NCBI RefSeq assembly: GCF_002954615.1
Contig: NZ_MSCJ01000001.1
Span: 930,001-994,000 of the forward strand
From: Photobacterium angustum
Lineage (GTDB): Bacteria > Pseudomonadota > Gammaproteobacteria > Enterobacterales > Vibrionaceae
Length of the DNA stretch: 64,000 bases
Reading direction: 5' to 3'
The notes beneath the pieces were generated by a model. The model was not told the DNA's origin. It saw nothing but the letters and a program-made list of their open reading frames with translations, and made no database searches. Made by a program: the position numbers and the translations under genes. Below are positions 35,308 to 44,658 of this stretch, piece by piece. How positions within the stretch are numbered: position 1 is the stretch's first letter; every line of letters begins with the position of its first letter.

Positions 35308-35716
35308 CGACTTAAAATATTTCTTACGAATCAAATAAAGACGTTTGGATCATTCTGGGCGTCATTTATCCTTTTTTAATTTATTACAGCCCTTTTTTAT
35401 ATATTGAACTTTCTAAATATAGTTATTTCAACGGAATATAATATCACTTATGGTTTAAAACTAGGCAAATATAAGCATTCTTGATTGTAAAATAATATCC
35501 GATAAAAATGAAAAATTTGCTATAAAAGTGATATTAATCTCATATGTAAAAGAAATGCAATATATGTATATATATATGTGTGATCTGTTAGGTATTTAGT
35601 TGATAAAAAATTAACGATAATTCTGCCCTTAAATTTTCATATGTTGAATTGTTCAAGATCAGTGGTTGGTCTTGTTAGTATTTCATACTATTTGAAGTAT
35701 CAATTAAGGAAAGATA
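35308..35716. other. Very AT-rich intergenic region
   Basis: No gene supported. Just after the RIO kinase stop is a weak hairpin (GACG/CGTC, about 35339-35370) followed by CCTTTTTTAATTT that may terminate the kinase mRNA. Near 35560-35580 there is a short TA-alternating tract. The promoter of the next gene is expected at the right end. Confidence 0.35.
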
Positions 35717-36574
35717 ATGAATCTAAAAACGTTAGCTGCTCTATGCGTATTTTCTTTTTCAACAAATACATTTGCTGATGTAGTCGTAAAAGATACAGAC
35801 AAATTCCAAGATGTTGCTGTTAAGGTAGATGAGCTCACGTCGAAAGGAGAAAACCCCCTTATTGTTATCGATATTGATAATACGTTGTTGACGTCAACCT
35901 CTGATATTGGTGGTGATATATGGTACCAATGGCAAAGAGGAAAACTTGATGTAAAACCAACTAAGGGCGAGAAAGTTCATTGTCTTTTTGAAGATTCAAT
36001 CGGTATGCTATACGAACTTATGCCTATGAAAACTATTGAAGAGAAGGTACCTTCAACTGTTCGAGGTTGGCAAGATAATGGTCTAACAGTCATTGCACTA
36101 ACATCCCGCTCGCCTAATTATCGTTATGCTACTGAAAGAGAGATGTATCGTAACCACTATGATATGACTATTTCTCCTTTGAAAGAAAAAGGGGCAGATA
36201 AAACGCCTGTTTATATTGATAAGCTCGACCGTCCTCTTAGCTATATCAATGGCATTATGATGACAACAGGTATGAATAAAGGCACGATGCTTAAATATAT
36301 TCTTGATAAAACAAATCAAAAATATGATGAGATCATCTTTGTGGATGATAGTGAAAAGAATGTTGTAAATATGGAGAATGCTTACAAAGCTGATCCAGAA
36401 GTGGATATGACTATTTTCCATTATACAAAAGTTGAAGACGATCGCATTAAGGCCAATGGAACAGTATTGACTCAGAAGCAAGCGGATAAAATGGCAAATG
36501 ATTGGAAACAATTAAATGCTGTATTAAAGACAATTGCTCCAGCAAGAGCAGGAGATACTTGCTTAGGTAAATAA
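35717..36574 (+). CDS. Secreted DUF2608 HAD-like protein
   Basis: 285 residues. Signal peptide MNLKTLAALCVFSFSTNTFA (1-20), then a HAD-superfamily core: motif I VIDIDNTLL (about 51-59, both aspartates present), motif II region IALTSRSPNY, and motif IV EIIFVDDSEKNV (about 212). This is the DUF2608 family; members are presumed phosphatases of the periplasm or exported proteins. Substrate unknown. AAGGAAAG ribosome site; monocistronic with a strong terminator. Confidence 0.85.
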   Translation: MNLKTLAALCVFSFSTNTFADVVVKDTDKFQDVAVKVDELTSKGENPLIVIDIDNTLLTSTSDIGGDIWYQWQRGKLDVKPTKGEKVHCLFEDSIGMLYELMPMKTIEEKVPSTVRGWQDNGLTVIALTSRSPNYRYATEREMYRNHYDMTISPLKEKGADKTPVYIDKLDRPLSYINGIMMTTGMNKGTMLKYILDKTNQKYDEIIFVDDSEKNVVNMENAYKADPEVDMTIFHYTKVEDDRIKANGTVLTQKQADKMANDWKQLNAVLKTIAPARAGDTCLGK

Positions 36575-36595
36575 CCACTATTCTTATCCCTTTTT

Positions 36596-36627
36596 AAGCC
36601 GTAAAATTAGTTTTTTACGGCTTTTTT
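36596..36627 (+). terminator. Intrinsic terminator of the DUF2608 gene
   Basis: AAGCCGTAAAA and TTTTACGGCTT around a short loop, ending in six Ts. Confidence 0.92.
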
Positions 36628-36681
36628 ATTAACTAATGAATTTAATTTAAGCTGTTAAGGTAATAAAGGTACAAAGAAAAA

Positions 36682-37194
36682 ATGAAAGATACGTCAGTCA
36701 TTATTGGATTGAGCAATCCTAAAAGCCCTACAAATGTTGGAGCGGTACTTAGAGCTGCTGGGTGTTATCAGGCGGATGCAGTTATATATACAGGAACTCG
36801 TTATGATAAAGCGGCAAAGTTTCAAACTGATACGAAACAAATGTTGCAGTCAATCCCTTTGACTGGCGTAGAATCAATGCTTGATGATCTACCCGAAGAT
36901 ATGAAAGTTGTGTGTGTCGATTTTGCAGAAGGCGCAACATTGCTTCCTCATTTTACGCATCCAGAAAAAGCGATTTACATCTTTGGCCCTGAAGATGGCT
37001 CAATTGCACAAGATGTTGCAGATAAAGCCGATCATGTTGTTTATGTACCTACTGTTGGGTGTATGAATTTAGCCGCCTCAGTAAATGTTGTGCTATATGA
37101 TCGTCTAGCTAAGCAAGAGAATATTGTTCAAAGTGATGAGCATATTCGACAAAATAGAGATAATAAAAATAATCTGCGTGTCACAGTTAAATAA
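36682..37194 (+). CDS. SpoU/TrmH-family RNA 2'-O-methyltransferase
   Basis: 170 residues, a compact SPOUT methyltransferase without an extra N-terminal RNA-binding domain. Motif 1 LSNPKSPTNVGAVLRAAG (about 10-27), motif 2 AIYIFGPEDGSIAQ (about 97) and motif 3 VYVPTVGCMNLAASVNVVLY (about 119-138), which makes the knot and binds S-adenosylmethionine. Likely modifies a tRNA or rRNA ribose; target not predictable. Monocistronic. Confidence 0.9.
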   Translation: MKDTSVIIGLSNPKSPTNVGAVLRAAGCYQADAVIYTGTRYDKAAKFQTDTKQMLQSIPLTGVESMLDDLPEDMKVVCVDFAEGATLLPHFTHPEKAIYIFGPEDGSIAQDVADKADHVVYVPTVGCMNLAASVNVVLYDRLAKQENIVQSDEHIRQNRDNKNNLRVTVK

Positions 37195-37355
37195 CGTAGA
37201 GTAAAAATGATAACTTAATGGTACGCCCTATAAACAGGGCTATCATTGAGGATCTAGAGATTAATTATCACTTAACCCTCCCTTAAAAATATTTATATTT
37301 CTAACTATTAGTCTGCAGCGTATGCTTTTTAATTATTATATAAAAAGAAAGAAGC

Positions 37356-37676
37356 ATGAATATTTGTATAGATAACAACCGACACTTACGTAAGTTTTTT
37401 CATCAACATGCTTGTTATGAAGAAGCGATTATGTGTGATCTTCGTGAACGATTACCGATCTTATTAACGTTACATAATGGTAAAATTAAATCTGTGCCTC
37501 ACGCTTTTTTTTCTAAATTACGAGTTTTAGAATATAAGATTATTGTGAAATCAGATGTAGCATTTAGGGTCGCGTTTACAGTTAAGGATAAAGTGCTGAC
37601 AGTGATTTTTATTAGTGAGGTACTCATTAAAGCACATTTTTGTAAGCTGATAGCGAAAACAGATTTACTTGATTAA
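37356..37676 (+). CDS. Unknown small protein, first of a two-gene module
   Basis: 106 residues. I do not recognise a family with confidence. The central part (about residues 45-100: SKLRVLEYKIIVKSDVAFRV then AFTVKDKVLTVIFISE) has the beta-strand rhythm of RelE/HigB/Gp49-like toxin folds, where Leu-x-Glu-x-(Lys/Arg) and Arg-x-x-(Phe/Tyr) are common, but the usual catalytic residues cannot be confirmed. A purine-rich site (AAAGAAAGAAG) precedes the ATG. The next gene starts 9 bp after the stop, so they are co-transcribed. Confidence 0.6.
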   Translation: MNICIDNNRHLRKFFHQHACYEEAIMCDLRERLPILLTLHNGKIKSVPHAFFSKLRVLEYKIIVKSDVAFRVAFTVKDKVLTVIFISEVLIKAHFCKLIAKTDLLD

Positions 37677-37685
37677 GGGATTGCG

Positions 37686-38015
37686 ATGTCAAAGTTACAT
37701 ATTTCTCAGGTTGAATCAGGTTGTGAACGTTTTTTAAAGTCGATGCAGATTGGTGATGCATTTGAAGTCCTGACCTTTAAAAAGGATCGTGGTTTTAAAG
37801 TATTGAAACAGTCATCAACAGATTATGTATTTAAGCAGTTTGGCTACATTGATCAGAATATTATATCTGAGTCTAGCACATTGAAAAAATACATTAAAAA
37901 AGCCATTAAAATAGAGTTTCCGAGAAGTAATATTGCATGGATTGAGCATTTCCATGGGGTAGATTCGATTGATGCATTAAGCAAAAACCAACAAACACAA
38001 TACCATTTATTTTAG
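37686..38015 (+). CDS. Unknown small protein, second of a two-gene module
   Basis: 109 residues, start MSKLHISQVESGCERFL, with the stretch GDAFEVLTFKKDRGFKVLKQ and a basic region STLKKYIKKAIKIEFPRS. No signal peptide, membrane segment or evident helix-turn-helix. I do not recognise a family. The 9-bp gap and GGGATTGCG before the ATG suggest tight coupling to the gene at 37356. If that gene were a HigB-like toxin, this would sit in the antitoxin place, but it lacks the Xre-type DNA-binding domain of HigA. Confidence 0.6.
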   Translation: MSKLHISQVESGCERFLKSMQIGDAFEVLTFKKDRGFKVLKQSSTDYVFKQFGYIDQNIISESSTLKKYIKKAIKIEFPRSNIAWIEHFHGVDSIDALSKNQQTQYHLF

Positions 38016-38150
38016 TTAGAAATATTGTTTTTTATTAATGGTGTAACAAAACATCACAAGTAGAAAAATTGCATTTGAGAATAAATTTTATGATTTGTTC
38101 TAAACATCAACAGGCGATATAAAACGTTTTTTATTTCGATTGGAACGAAT

Positions 38151-38759
38151 ATGAATTACGACAAACTTATTGATGCTTTATTCACGCAAGGTTGGTTTGT
38201 CTGGGATGACTTTTTAGCTCAGGATGAGGTTAAAGCACTTAAAGCTTGTATTCCCGATGATTGGAGTCAAGCGGGCATTGGCCGAAATGATGAATACACC
38301 ACCCAAAAATCTATTCGAAGTGATAAAATTCAATGGCTCTCGGCTGAAATGGGAGAGCCTGTTGCTAACTTTTTAAAACGTATGAATGAAATTCGTTTAG
38401 AGGTAAATCGTCACTTTTTTCTTGGCTTATTTGAATATGAAGCACATTTTGCCAAATATGAGCAAGGTGATTTCTACCAAAAGCATTTAGATTGTTTTCG
38501 TGGTCAAGAAAATCGTAAATTAACTACGGTATTTTACCTTAACGATGATTGGCAACCAGAACATGGTGGTCGTCTAAAAATGTATGATTTAGACGATAAT
38601 GAATTAGCAACATTAGATCCAAAAGCGGGGCGTTTAGTTGTGTTCTTATCTGAAATGTTCCCTCATGAAGTGCTGCCAGCAACACAGCGTCGATTTAGTA
38701 TCGCTGGCTGGTTTCGCACGAACGGTGTTACTGGAAATCAATTAGATATTTCACGTTAA
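38151..38759 (+). CDS. 2-oxoglutarate/Fe(II)-dependent dioxygenase (prolyl 4-hydroxylase type)
   Basis: 202 residues. Double-stranded beta-helix fold with iron ligands in FYQKHLDCF (His and Asp, about 117-119) and PHEVLPA (His, about 176), and the 2-oxoglutarate-binding basic residue in RRFSIAGWFR (about 185). Wording FAKYEQGDFYQKHLD and LTTVFYLNDDWQPEHGG is that of prolyl 4-hydroxylase alpha-subunit homologues. Hydroxylates a protein or small-molecule substrate, not predictable. Followed by a terminator. Confidence 0.9.
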   Translation: MNYDKLIDALFTQGWFVWDDFLAQDEVKALKACIPDDWSQAGIGRNDEYTTQKSIRSDKIQWLSAEMGEPVANFLKRMNEIRLEVNRHFFLGLFEYEAHFAKYEQGDFYQKHLDCFRGQENRKLTTVFYLNDDWQPEHGGRLKMYDLDDNELATLDPKAGRLVVFLSEMFPHEVLPATQRRFSIAGWFRTNGVTGNQLDISR

Positions 38760-38767
38760 TTAATGAT

Positions 38768-38795
38768 AAAAGGGAGTTTAAGCGCTCCTTTTTTA
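38768..38795 (+). terminator. Intrinsic terminator of the dioxygenase gene
   Basis: AAAGGGAG pairs with CTCCTTT (one bulged G), followed by six Ts. The remaining 294 bp before the next gene are AT-rich with no gene; they hold its promoter. Confidence 0.8.
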
Positions 38796-39089
38796 TTATT
38801 TTCAATACGTTATAAATCCTATATGTAATATAAGAATGCAATATACGAACTAAAATTATTTAGATTATAGACACATATTGACTAACCATATGATTACTAA
38901 AAGTAAGATATTTATATAAATAATGCGTTATGTTTTATATAAACAGATATCTTATATTCCGAAGTTTAAACTGAACATAAGTGAGCTTGATTTCATATTT
39001 TTATTTTAAAGGTAATATGTAATCTGATTTAAATCAAAGTAGGTGTAATAAAACTAGGCATCTATGTCTAGAAACTTCTTTCCAATAAA

Positions 39090-42000
39090 ATGATACTGTA
39101 TATTCAAGGGTCATACCTTATAAGAATACCGCCACTCAGATCAGCTAGGTTAGAATATTTAATGGTTACTGGACTAAAAGCATTAAAACGAAATCAATAT
39201 GGTAAAGATTTTATCTGTAACACCATGCAATTGGTACATGATGAATTAAAGCCAGATCATTTTTATATAGCCTATTTTAATAAGACTGGTACACAAGCAA
39301 CGTCATTAGCTTATTACATCAATGGTAATAAAAAAGTCAGTAATATTAGCTATATGCTAGATGACATACCATGTCGTAAAGTGTTAGAAAGTGGTGCCAT
39401 ATACTTGTTGAGCTCTCAAGCGCATCTTATTTATCCTAAAGATAAACTACTGGTTGAGTATGGTTTTGAAGCTTATTTAGGTATTCCTATTTTTTCACAA
39501 CATGATGATGTGATAGGTATTCTCGTTTGCTTGTTTGATCAGCCTATTACTTTAGTACCTGCACAATTTGATTGGTGCGAGGGTATTGGTCATCAATTAG
39601 GTTCAGAGCTTCAGTACTTAGCATTGTTAGCAGAGCAAAAGTTGTTGTTAAGTGAGATGGAGTCATCTCAACGTGTTGCAAAGTTAGGTAACTGGCAATG
39701 GTATGTACAGACAAATACAATTACTTGGAGCCAAGAAGTATATCGTATATATGAAATAGATCATCAGTTAGCACCAAGTTTGAAATTAGTTCAAGAATAC
39801 ATTCATCCTGAAGATAGAGAACGCGTTATCCACTTTATGGATAATATTATAGAATCATCACATTCAAGCTACAATATAATATATCGTATACTACTGCCTA
39901 CTGGTAAAATTAAATATATTAGAAATGAATCGACAATATTTAAAGATGATAACGGAAATACGATTCTAGTACGCGGTATAGTTCAAGATATAACTGAATT
40001 TTATCATTTATCATCTGAGCTATCGAAAACATCAAATAAATTACATGTTACTTATAATGCAATAATAGAGGGTGTGTGGGAATATCATTTTTTAAGTGAT
40101 AAGAAAATAACATCACCTAAAATATGGGATTTATTAAAAGTCGATAGTGCTAAAGTTAATACTTTTCATGAGTGGATATCTATTGTTCATAAAGATGAAA
40201 GAAAAGCTGTAATAAAAGCTTTTAAAAATATTAAAGATAATACTTCTCAGTCATTTAGTTTTGAATTTAGAAAAAATCCTTATTTAGTTAATGATGATTT
40301 ATCTGAATGTTGGTTTAAGTGTGAAGGACGTGTTGTTGACGCTGATACTTTTGGGAAAAATAAAAAAATAGCTGGAGTATTAACTGATATTACGGATTCG
40401 ATATCAACTATTCAGCAGTTGAATTTAGCGAAAACTGTCTTTGATAATACTTCTGAATGTATTGTCATCACTGATAGCTGCAATAATATTGTTACGGTAA
40501 ATAAGTCATTTGAAGAAGTGACTGGGTATAAAAAAGATGACGTAGTTGGAAAAAATCCAAGTATATTATCGTCTGGTATGCATGATAAATCATTTTATGA
40601 AAACATGTGGCACAGTGTCGAAAATACCGGCCAATGGAAAGGACAGTTATATAATCGCCGTAAAAATGGTCATGTATATCCTGAAGAAATGTCAATTAAT
40701 AAAATTGAAGATGATAACCACGAAGTTGTTAACTATGTTGGTGTTTTTCATGATGTTAGTCTACGTCAGCAAACAGAAAGAAAACTACGTTTTTATGCGA
40801 ATAATGATGCGTTAACTACGCTTATGAATCGTCGTTGCTTTAGTGAAATGGTAGAAAAAGAGGTCGTATTTGTTAATGACAACAAAACAGACGCTAGTTG
40901 TTATCAGGAGTTTTCTATTCTGTTTATTGATCTGGATGACTTTAAAGCAATCAATGATTTATATGGTCATAGTGTAGGTGACAAACTACTAAAAAATATC
41001 GCTGCAACATTATTAAAATATTGTGATGATGACACTTTAGTCTGTCGATACGGTGGTGATGAATTTGCTATTTTACTTAAAGGGTCATCATCTTTTGAAG
41101 CCAAAAAATATGCTGAAAATTTAATGGTTGCATTACTTAAACCTATTTATATCGATACAATTAAATTGGATATTACAATTAGTATTGGTATTTCTACATA
41201 TCCAGAAAGTGGTTTGACGCATCTAGATCTATTAAAGAATGCTGATTATGCAATGTATGAACAAAAGCGTAAGGGGCGAAATGGTATTTCTATTTATGAT
41301 GGAAAATTACAAGCTGAATATCTACGTCAATTAAGATTGAAAGATCGTCTTATTAAAGCCATTTCAGAAAATAAAATACAAGTTTATTATCAGCCAATTA
41401 TTGATATCGAGACAGGTAAAGTATGTAAATTTGAAGCTTTAACGCGTTGGTTTGATGAAGAAGAAGGATATATATCACCTGTTATTTTTATTAAAATGGC
41501 AGAGAAATATGGCCTGATTGGTGAGTTAGGAAAAATAGTTTTTGATAAATCGTGTCGTGATCTTGCAGATATTCGTCAACAAGGTTTTACTGACATTTGT
41601 ATATCGATAAATCGTTCTGTTCGTGAGTTCTCAAGCTGTGATCAAAAATATATCTACGATATTATTGAACGATATAACTTACCGTTTGATAAAATCATGA
41701 TTGAAATAACCGAATCAGCAGCATTAGATGAAGGTAATAATATTTTGGAACTATTATCTGAATTTTCTCAAAAAGGGATATCTATTGCGATTGATGATTT
41801 TGGCACAGGTTATTCCTCAATGTCCGCTATTATCGCTAATAAACCAAATGTTATTAAAATTGATAGAAGTTTCATTATTGATATAGAACATAGTGTTGAA
41901 AGCCAAATTTTAGTTTCTCTCGTTATGGATATGAGCCGAAAACTAAATCTAGATGTTGTTGCTGAAGGTGTTGAATCTGAAGCTCAAGTCCGAATTTTAT

Positions 42001-42116
42001 CTAAAATGGGCTGCCACTATATTCAAGGTTTCCATTTTAGTCCTGCCGTTGAATTTAAACAGGCAATGAGATTACTTGAACAGAATGAAATTTGTACGAT
42101 CCCTGCATATGTTTAA
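39090..42116 (+). CDS. GAF-PAS-PAS-PAS-GGDEF-EAL c-di-GMP protein
   Basis: 1008 residues, soluble. GAF domain (about 35-180), three PAS folds (about 195-300, 315-430, 435-560; the third begins TVFDNTSECIVITDSCNNIV), GGDEF (about 565-735) with intact CRYGGDEFAILL but no RxxD I-site, and EAL (about 745-1000) with FEALTRW, EITESAAL, IAIDDFGTGYSSM, VIKIDRSFI and VAEGVESE, all catalytic residues present. It could both make and degrade c-di-GMP; GGDEF may instead regulate the EAL by GTP. Start uncertain: ATG 39090 has no ribosome site, and ATG 39162 would remove 24 residues outside any domain. Signal unknown. Confidence 0.92.
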   Translation: MILYIQGSYLIRIPPLRSARLEYLMVTGLKALKRNQYGKDFICNTMQLVHDELKPDHFYIAYFNKTGTQATSLAYYINGNKKVSNISYMLDDIPCRKVLESGAIYLLSSQAHLIYPKDKLLVEYGFEAYLGIPIFSQHDDVIGILVCLFDQPITLVPAQFDWCEGIGHQLGSELQYLALLAEQKLLLSEMESSQRVAKLGNWQWYVQTNTITWSQEVYRIYEIDHQLAPSLKLVQEYIHPEDRERVIHFMDNIIESSHSSYNIIYRILLPTGKIKYIRNESTIFKDDNGNTILVRGIVQDITEFYHLSSELSKTSNKLHVTYNAIIEGVWEYHFLSDKKITSPKIWDLLKVDSAKVNTFHEWISIVHKDERKAVIKAFKNIKDNTSQSFSFEFRKNPYLVNDDLSECWFKCEGRVVDADTFGKNKKIAGVLTDITDSISTIQQLNLAKTVFDNTSECIVITDSCNNIVTVNKSFEEVTGYKKDDVVGKNPSILSSGMHDKSFYENMWHSVENTGQWKGQLYNRRKNGHVYPEEMSINKIEDDNHEVVNYVGVFHDVSLRQQTERKLRFYANNDALTTLMNRRCFSEMVEKEVVFVNDNKTDASCYQEFSILFIDLDDFKAINDLYGHSVGDKLLKNIAATLLKYCDDDTLVCRYGGDEFAILLKGSSSFEAKKYAENLMVALLKPIYIDTIKLDITISIGISTYPESGLTHLDLLKNADYAMYEQKRKGRNGISIYDGKLQAEYLRQLRLKDRLIKAISENKIQVYYQPIIDIETGKVCKFEALTRWFDEEEGYISPVIFIKMAEKYGLIGELGKIVFDKSCRDLADIRQQGFTDICISINRSVREFSSCDQKYIYDIIERYNLPFDKIMIEITESAALDEGNNILELLSEFSQKGISIAIDDFGTGYSSMSAIIANKPNVIKIDRSFIIDIEHSVESQILVSLVMDMSRKLNLDVVAEGVESEAQVRILSKMGCHYIQGFHFSPAVEFKQAMRLLEQNEICTIPAYV

Positions 42117-42186
42117 TTACCAAGCTATATGGATAATCATAGTCGTGCTATAAAAGTAAGAGTTATTCGTATTTTTCAGGTAGTAC

Positions 42187-42840
42187 ATGCAAACGATTTT
42201 TTTTGATTTTGATGGGACACTCGTTGACTCTGAACGCTTTCATGCTGTGAATTGGAGTCAGTATTTAGCTAGCCATGGCGTTGAATTAAGTACTGATACG
42301 TTCATGTCTCAGTACGCTGGTGTTACTTGGCCTCAGATTGCAGAGCACTTTATCTCTCAATACAATATACCAGTTACGGAAATGGTAATGATTGAAGAGA
42401 TGGAAGCATTAACAGAGACGATGATCATTGAAAATGGCATACCACCGATGCCTGGCGTGGATGAATTGCTAAAAACCTTATCGGGGAAAGTGCCGATGGC
42501 TGTCGTCACCGGAGCTCCAAAAGATTACGTGCAAGGTGTTCTAGCGCAACATGGCTGGCTCTCACTCTTTGATCATGTATTTAGTGGCTATGAAGTAGCG
42601 AATAATAAGCCTGCACCAGATGTATATTTACAAGCCTGTAAAACAATGCACGTTCTGCCTGAAAAGGCCGTTGCAGTAGAAGATAGCCGTACTGGGTTAA
42701 TGTCTGCACTGAGTGCTAATATTCATGCGGTTTTTGTAAATAGTCATGATATGAAATTATCCGCCCACGCTCAGCATTCGTTTACATCAATGAAAGAGGC
42801 AACACCTGTGCTGTTATCATTGCTTAAGGTGAATGATTAG
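42187..42840 (+). CDS. HAD-superfamily phosphatase (beta-phosphoglucomutase/PGP type)
   Basis: 217 residues. Motif I IFFDFDGTLVDSE (4-16) with both aspartates, an alpha-helical cap (about 18-85), motif II AVVTGAPKDYV, motif III Lys in NNKPAPDVY and motif IV VAVEDSRTGL. Subfamily IA like YniC/YfbT sugar phosphatases or phosphoglycolate phosphatase. Cytoplasmic; physiological substrate open. It follows the GGDEF-EAL gene by 70 bp on the same strand. Confidence 0.9.
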   Translation: MQTIFFDFDGTLVDSERFHAVNWSQYLASHGVELSTDTFMSQYAGVTWPQIAEHFISQYNIPVTEMVMIEEMEALTETMIIENGIPPMPGVDELLKTLSGKVPMAVVTGAPKDYVQGVLAQHGWLSLFDHVFSGYEVANNKPAPDVYLQACKTMHVLPEKAVAVEDSRTGLMSALSANIHAVFVNSHDMKLSAHAQHSFTSMKEATPVLLSLLKVND

Positions 42841-42930
42841 GCATATTACTTAGCTTACAGGTCAAGGTTAGCTATTACCTGACAAGTTAAGCTAGAATAT
42901 ATCCAAATTTTAGATAGGCTAATATAAAAA

Positions 42931-43197
42931 ATGGAAAACGAAGATATCATGACAGGCGATATGCTTGTTGAGACGGTTGAAAATCAACTTGCTGACGGCG
43001 AACCGTTAGTTGTTAAAGAAACGCTGATGCGTCTTGTGATGACTGGTACACCACGAGATGAAGCAATTCAAATGATGGCGTGCGCATTATCTATTGAAGT
43101 TTTCGATGTTATGAAAAACGACGGTAAATTTGATCTCAAGCGTTATAGCGAAAACTTAGCAGCGCTTCCTGAGATGCCTTGGGAAGATGATATCTAA
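42931..43197 (+). CDS. Small acidic hypothetical protein
   Basis: 88 residues, acidic, no signal or membrane segment. Starts MENEDIMTGDMLVETVENQL and ends EMPWEDDI; a helical middle (KETLMRLVMTGTPRDEAIQM). I do not recognise the family with certainty. The ORF ends at a perfect 12-bp terminator stem, and its codon usage matches its neighbours, so I accept it as real. An in-frame second ATG lies at residue 7. Confidence 0.65.
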   Translation: MENEDIMTGDMLVETVENQLADGEPLVVKETLMRLVMTGTPRDEAIQMMACALSIEVFDVMKNDGKFDLKRYSENLAALPEMPWEDDI

Positions 43198-43207
43198 ATC
43201 ATAATAG

Positions 43208-43254
43208 AACCGCATAATCTCTTGTTGATATTAATATGATTATGCGGTTTATTT
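43208..43254. terminator. Bidirectional terminator
   Basis: AACCGCATAATC (43208-43219) and GATTATGCGGTT (43238-43249): perfect 12-bp arms around an 18-nt loop, then TATTTACTTT. Between two convergent genes. Confidence 0.85.
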
Positions 43255-43291
43255 ACTTTAACCATTCTATAAGTTTGAAACTCATTTCCCT

Positions 43292-43858
43292 TTATTTTAC
43301 ATCCGTCGATTGGTGTATTGTTGCTATACGAGACAATGTTGTGATTGAGGTATTGTGTTCTTCTTCTGTTGCTGCTGTACAAGCATCAGCAATGATATGT
43401 ACTCGATAATCTCTATCATGGGCATCTCGAGCTGCTGATTGAATAGCCCATGTTGTACTTACCCCACAAAAATAAATATCAGTAATTTTATTTGCACTTA
43501 ATACGCTATCTAATTGTGTGTTATGGAAAGGATTGACTCTTGGTTTAGTGATCACAATATCTTCTTTTCCAATAAGTAGATTTTGATGAAATTGTGTTCC
43601 CCACTCGTTCAGATTTAATGCGTTGATAGATTGTGCTTTACCAAACATTGGAGAGTGTTGGGGGAGATCGAGATAATTATTATGAAAGCCTACTTTGATA
43701 TAAATACAAGGAATGTGTTGACTCTGTGCCCATAGAATTGAGCGGTTTGCATTTTCAATTGTATTATTATCAATAGCTTGTTGAGCACAACTAGGGATTT
43801 TTCCGTTAAGATCAACAATATCATTAATAAAATCAATAATAACAAGTGCTTTTTTCAT
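43292..43858 (-). CDS. Isochorismatase-fold protein lacking the catalytic cysteine
   Basis: 188 residues of cysteine-hydrolase/isochorismatase fold. The catalytic Asp is in ALVIIDFIND (residue 9), the Lys in ITKPRVNPF (about 104). The nucleophile motif, normally G-[VI]-x-T-x-x-C-V, reads GVSTTWAI: Ala replaces Cys (GCT in the DNA). Nicotinamidases and N-carbamoylsarcosine hydrolases need that Cys; EntB and PhzD, which hydrolyse the vinyl ether of isochorismate-like substrates, lack it as well. So either an ether hydrolase or an inactive member. Monocistronic, convergent with the small acidic gene. Confidence 0.85.
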   Translation of the reverse strand: MKKALVIIDFINDIVDLNGKIPSCAQQAIDNNTIENANRSILWAQSQHIPCIYIKVGFHNNYLDLPQHSPMFGKAQSINALNLNEWGTQFHQNLLIGKEDIVITKPRVNPFHNTQLDSVLSANKITDIYFCGVSTTWAIQSAARDAHDRDYRVHIIADACTAATEEEHNTSITTLSRIATIHQSTDVK

Positions 43859-44022
43859 TATAAACCCCGAAAATTAAAACAATTCTAACATTACAAAGTA
43901 AATAACAACTTAACGGATGGGTTATAGGAAATAAAAAAATTGATTGAAAAGAGAAGTATAAAAAAGCTGTTAACATTTAACTTATTTTAGCTAAATACTA
44001 ACAGCCTGTTTTAATGAAGAAA

Positions 44023-44658
44023 TTAAGCGTAAGCAAAAATAACACTACCGCCTTTGATAGTATCAATAATTTTCTTTGCAATTGCCTCAGGTAGTGCAGG
44101 ACAGCCCCAACTACGACCTAAATAGCCATTACGTTTAATAAATTTTTCAGAAACATATTTTGCGCCATGAATAACAATATAGCGTTTAAGTGCATTGTCA
44201 TTTTTACCACGGGTTAAACCATTTAGTTTAAGAGAATAACCATTTCCGCCTATATAAGTCGATTCGGTTAAAAATGTACCCAGTGATGTCTTGTGCGAAT
44301 TTACTTTATTAGAAAACTCATCGGCTTTAAGCAGGCCGCTATTCATACCATGTGATACGTATGTTTTGTAAAGTAATTTGTTTTGTTTTAAATCAATTAC
44401 ATAAAATCTTTTTTGTGTCGAAGGTTTACTATAATCAATGATTGTTAGTAACGACTTTTTTTTGCCTTTGGTTTTGTTATACGCAATAAAGGCTTGTTTA
44501 AATACGTCGTAGTTAATTTTGTTTTTCAAATGTGCTTTTTGGTAAACATAATCTACAACGATATCAGTATTCTTTCTTTCAGTATGGAGAGCATGTGCTG
44601 AAGTCTGAAATGACAAAGAACACATGATCAGAATTATTAGACATATCGCTTTTTTCAT
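44023..44658 (-). CDS. Murein L,D-transpeptidase-like protein (YkuD_2 family)
   Basis: 211 residues from the ATG at 44658, which begins a good signal peptide (MKKAICLIILIMCSLSFQTSAHA); a longer frame adds eight residues without a start signal. The catalytic region near the C-terminus has the pattern His-x-Gly-Ala-Lys ... Ser-x-Gly-Cys-Pro-Ala-Leu: YIVIHGAKYVSEKF and LGRSWGCPALPE, with the nucleophile Cys in WGCPAL. Family members are periplasmic and presumed to cross-link or edit peptidoglycan. Monocistronic. Confidence 0.85.
   Translation of the reverse strand: MKKAICLIILIMCSLSFQTSAHALHTERKNTDIVVDYVYQKAHLKNKINYDVFKQAFIAYNKTKGKKKSLLTIIDYSKPSTQKRFYVIDLKQNKLLYKTYVSHGMNSGLLKADEFSNKVNSHKTSLGTFLTESTYIGGNGYSLKLNGLTRGKNDNALKRYIVIHGAKYVSEKFIKRNGYLGRSWGCPALPEAIAKKIIDTIKGGSVIFAYA

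Noticed and set aside
36098..36511. 137-codon antisense ORF
   Set aside because: It is fully inside the DUF2608 gene, whose signal peptide and HAD motifs support the plus strand.
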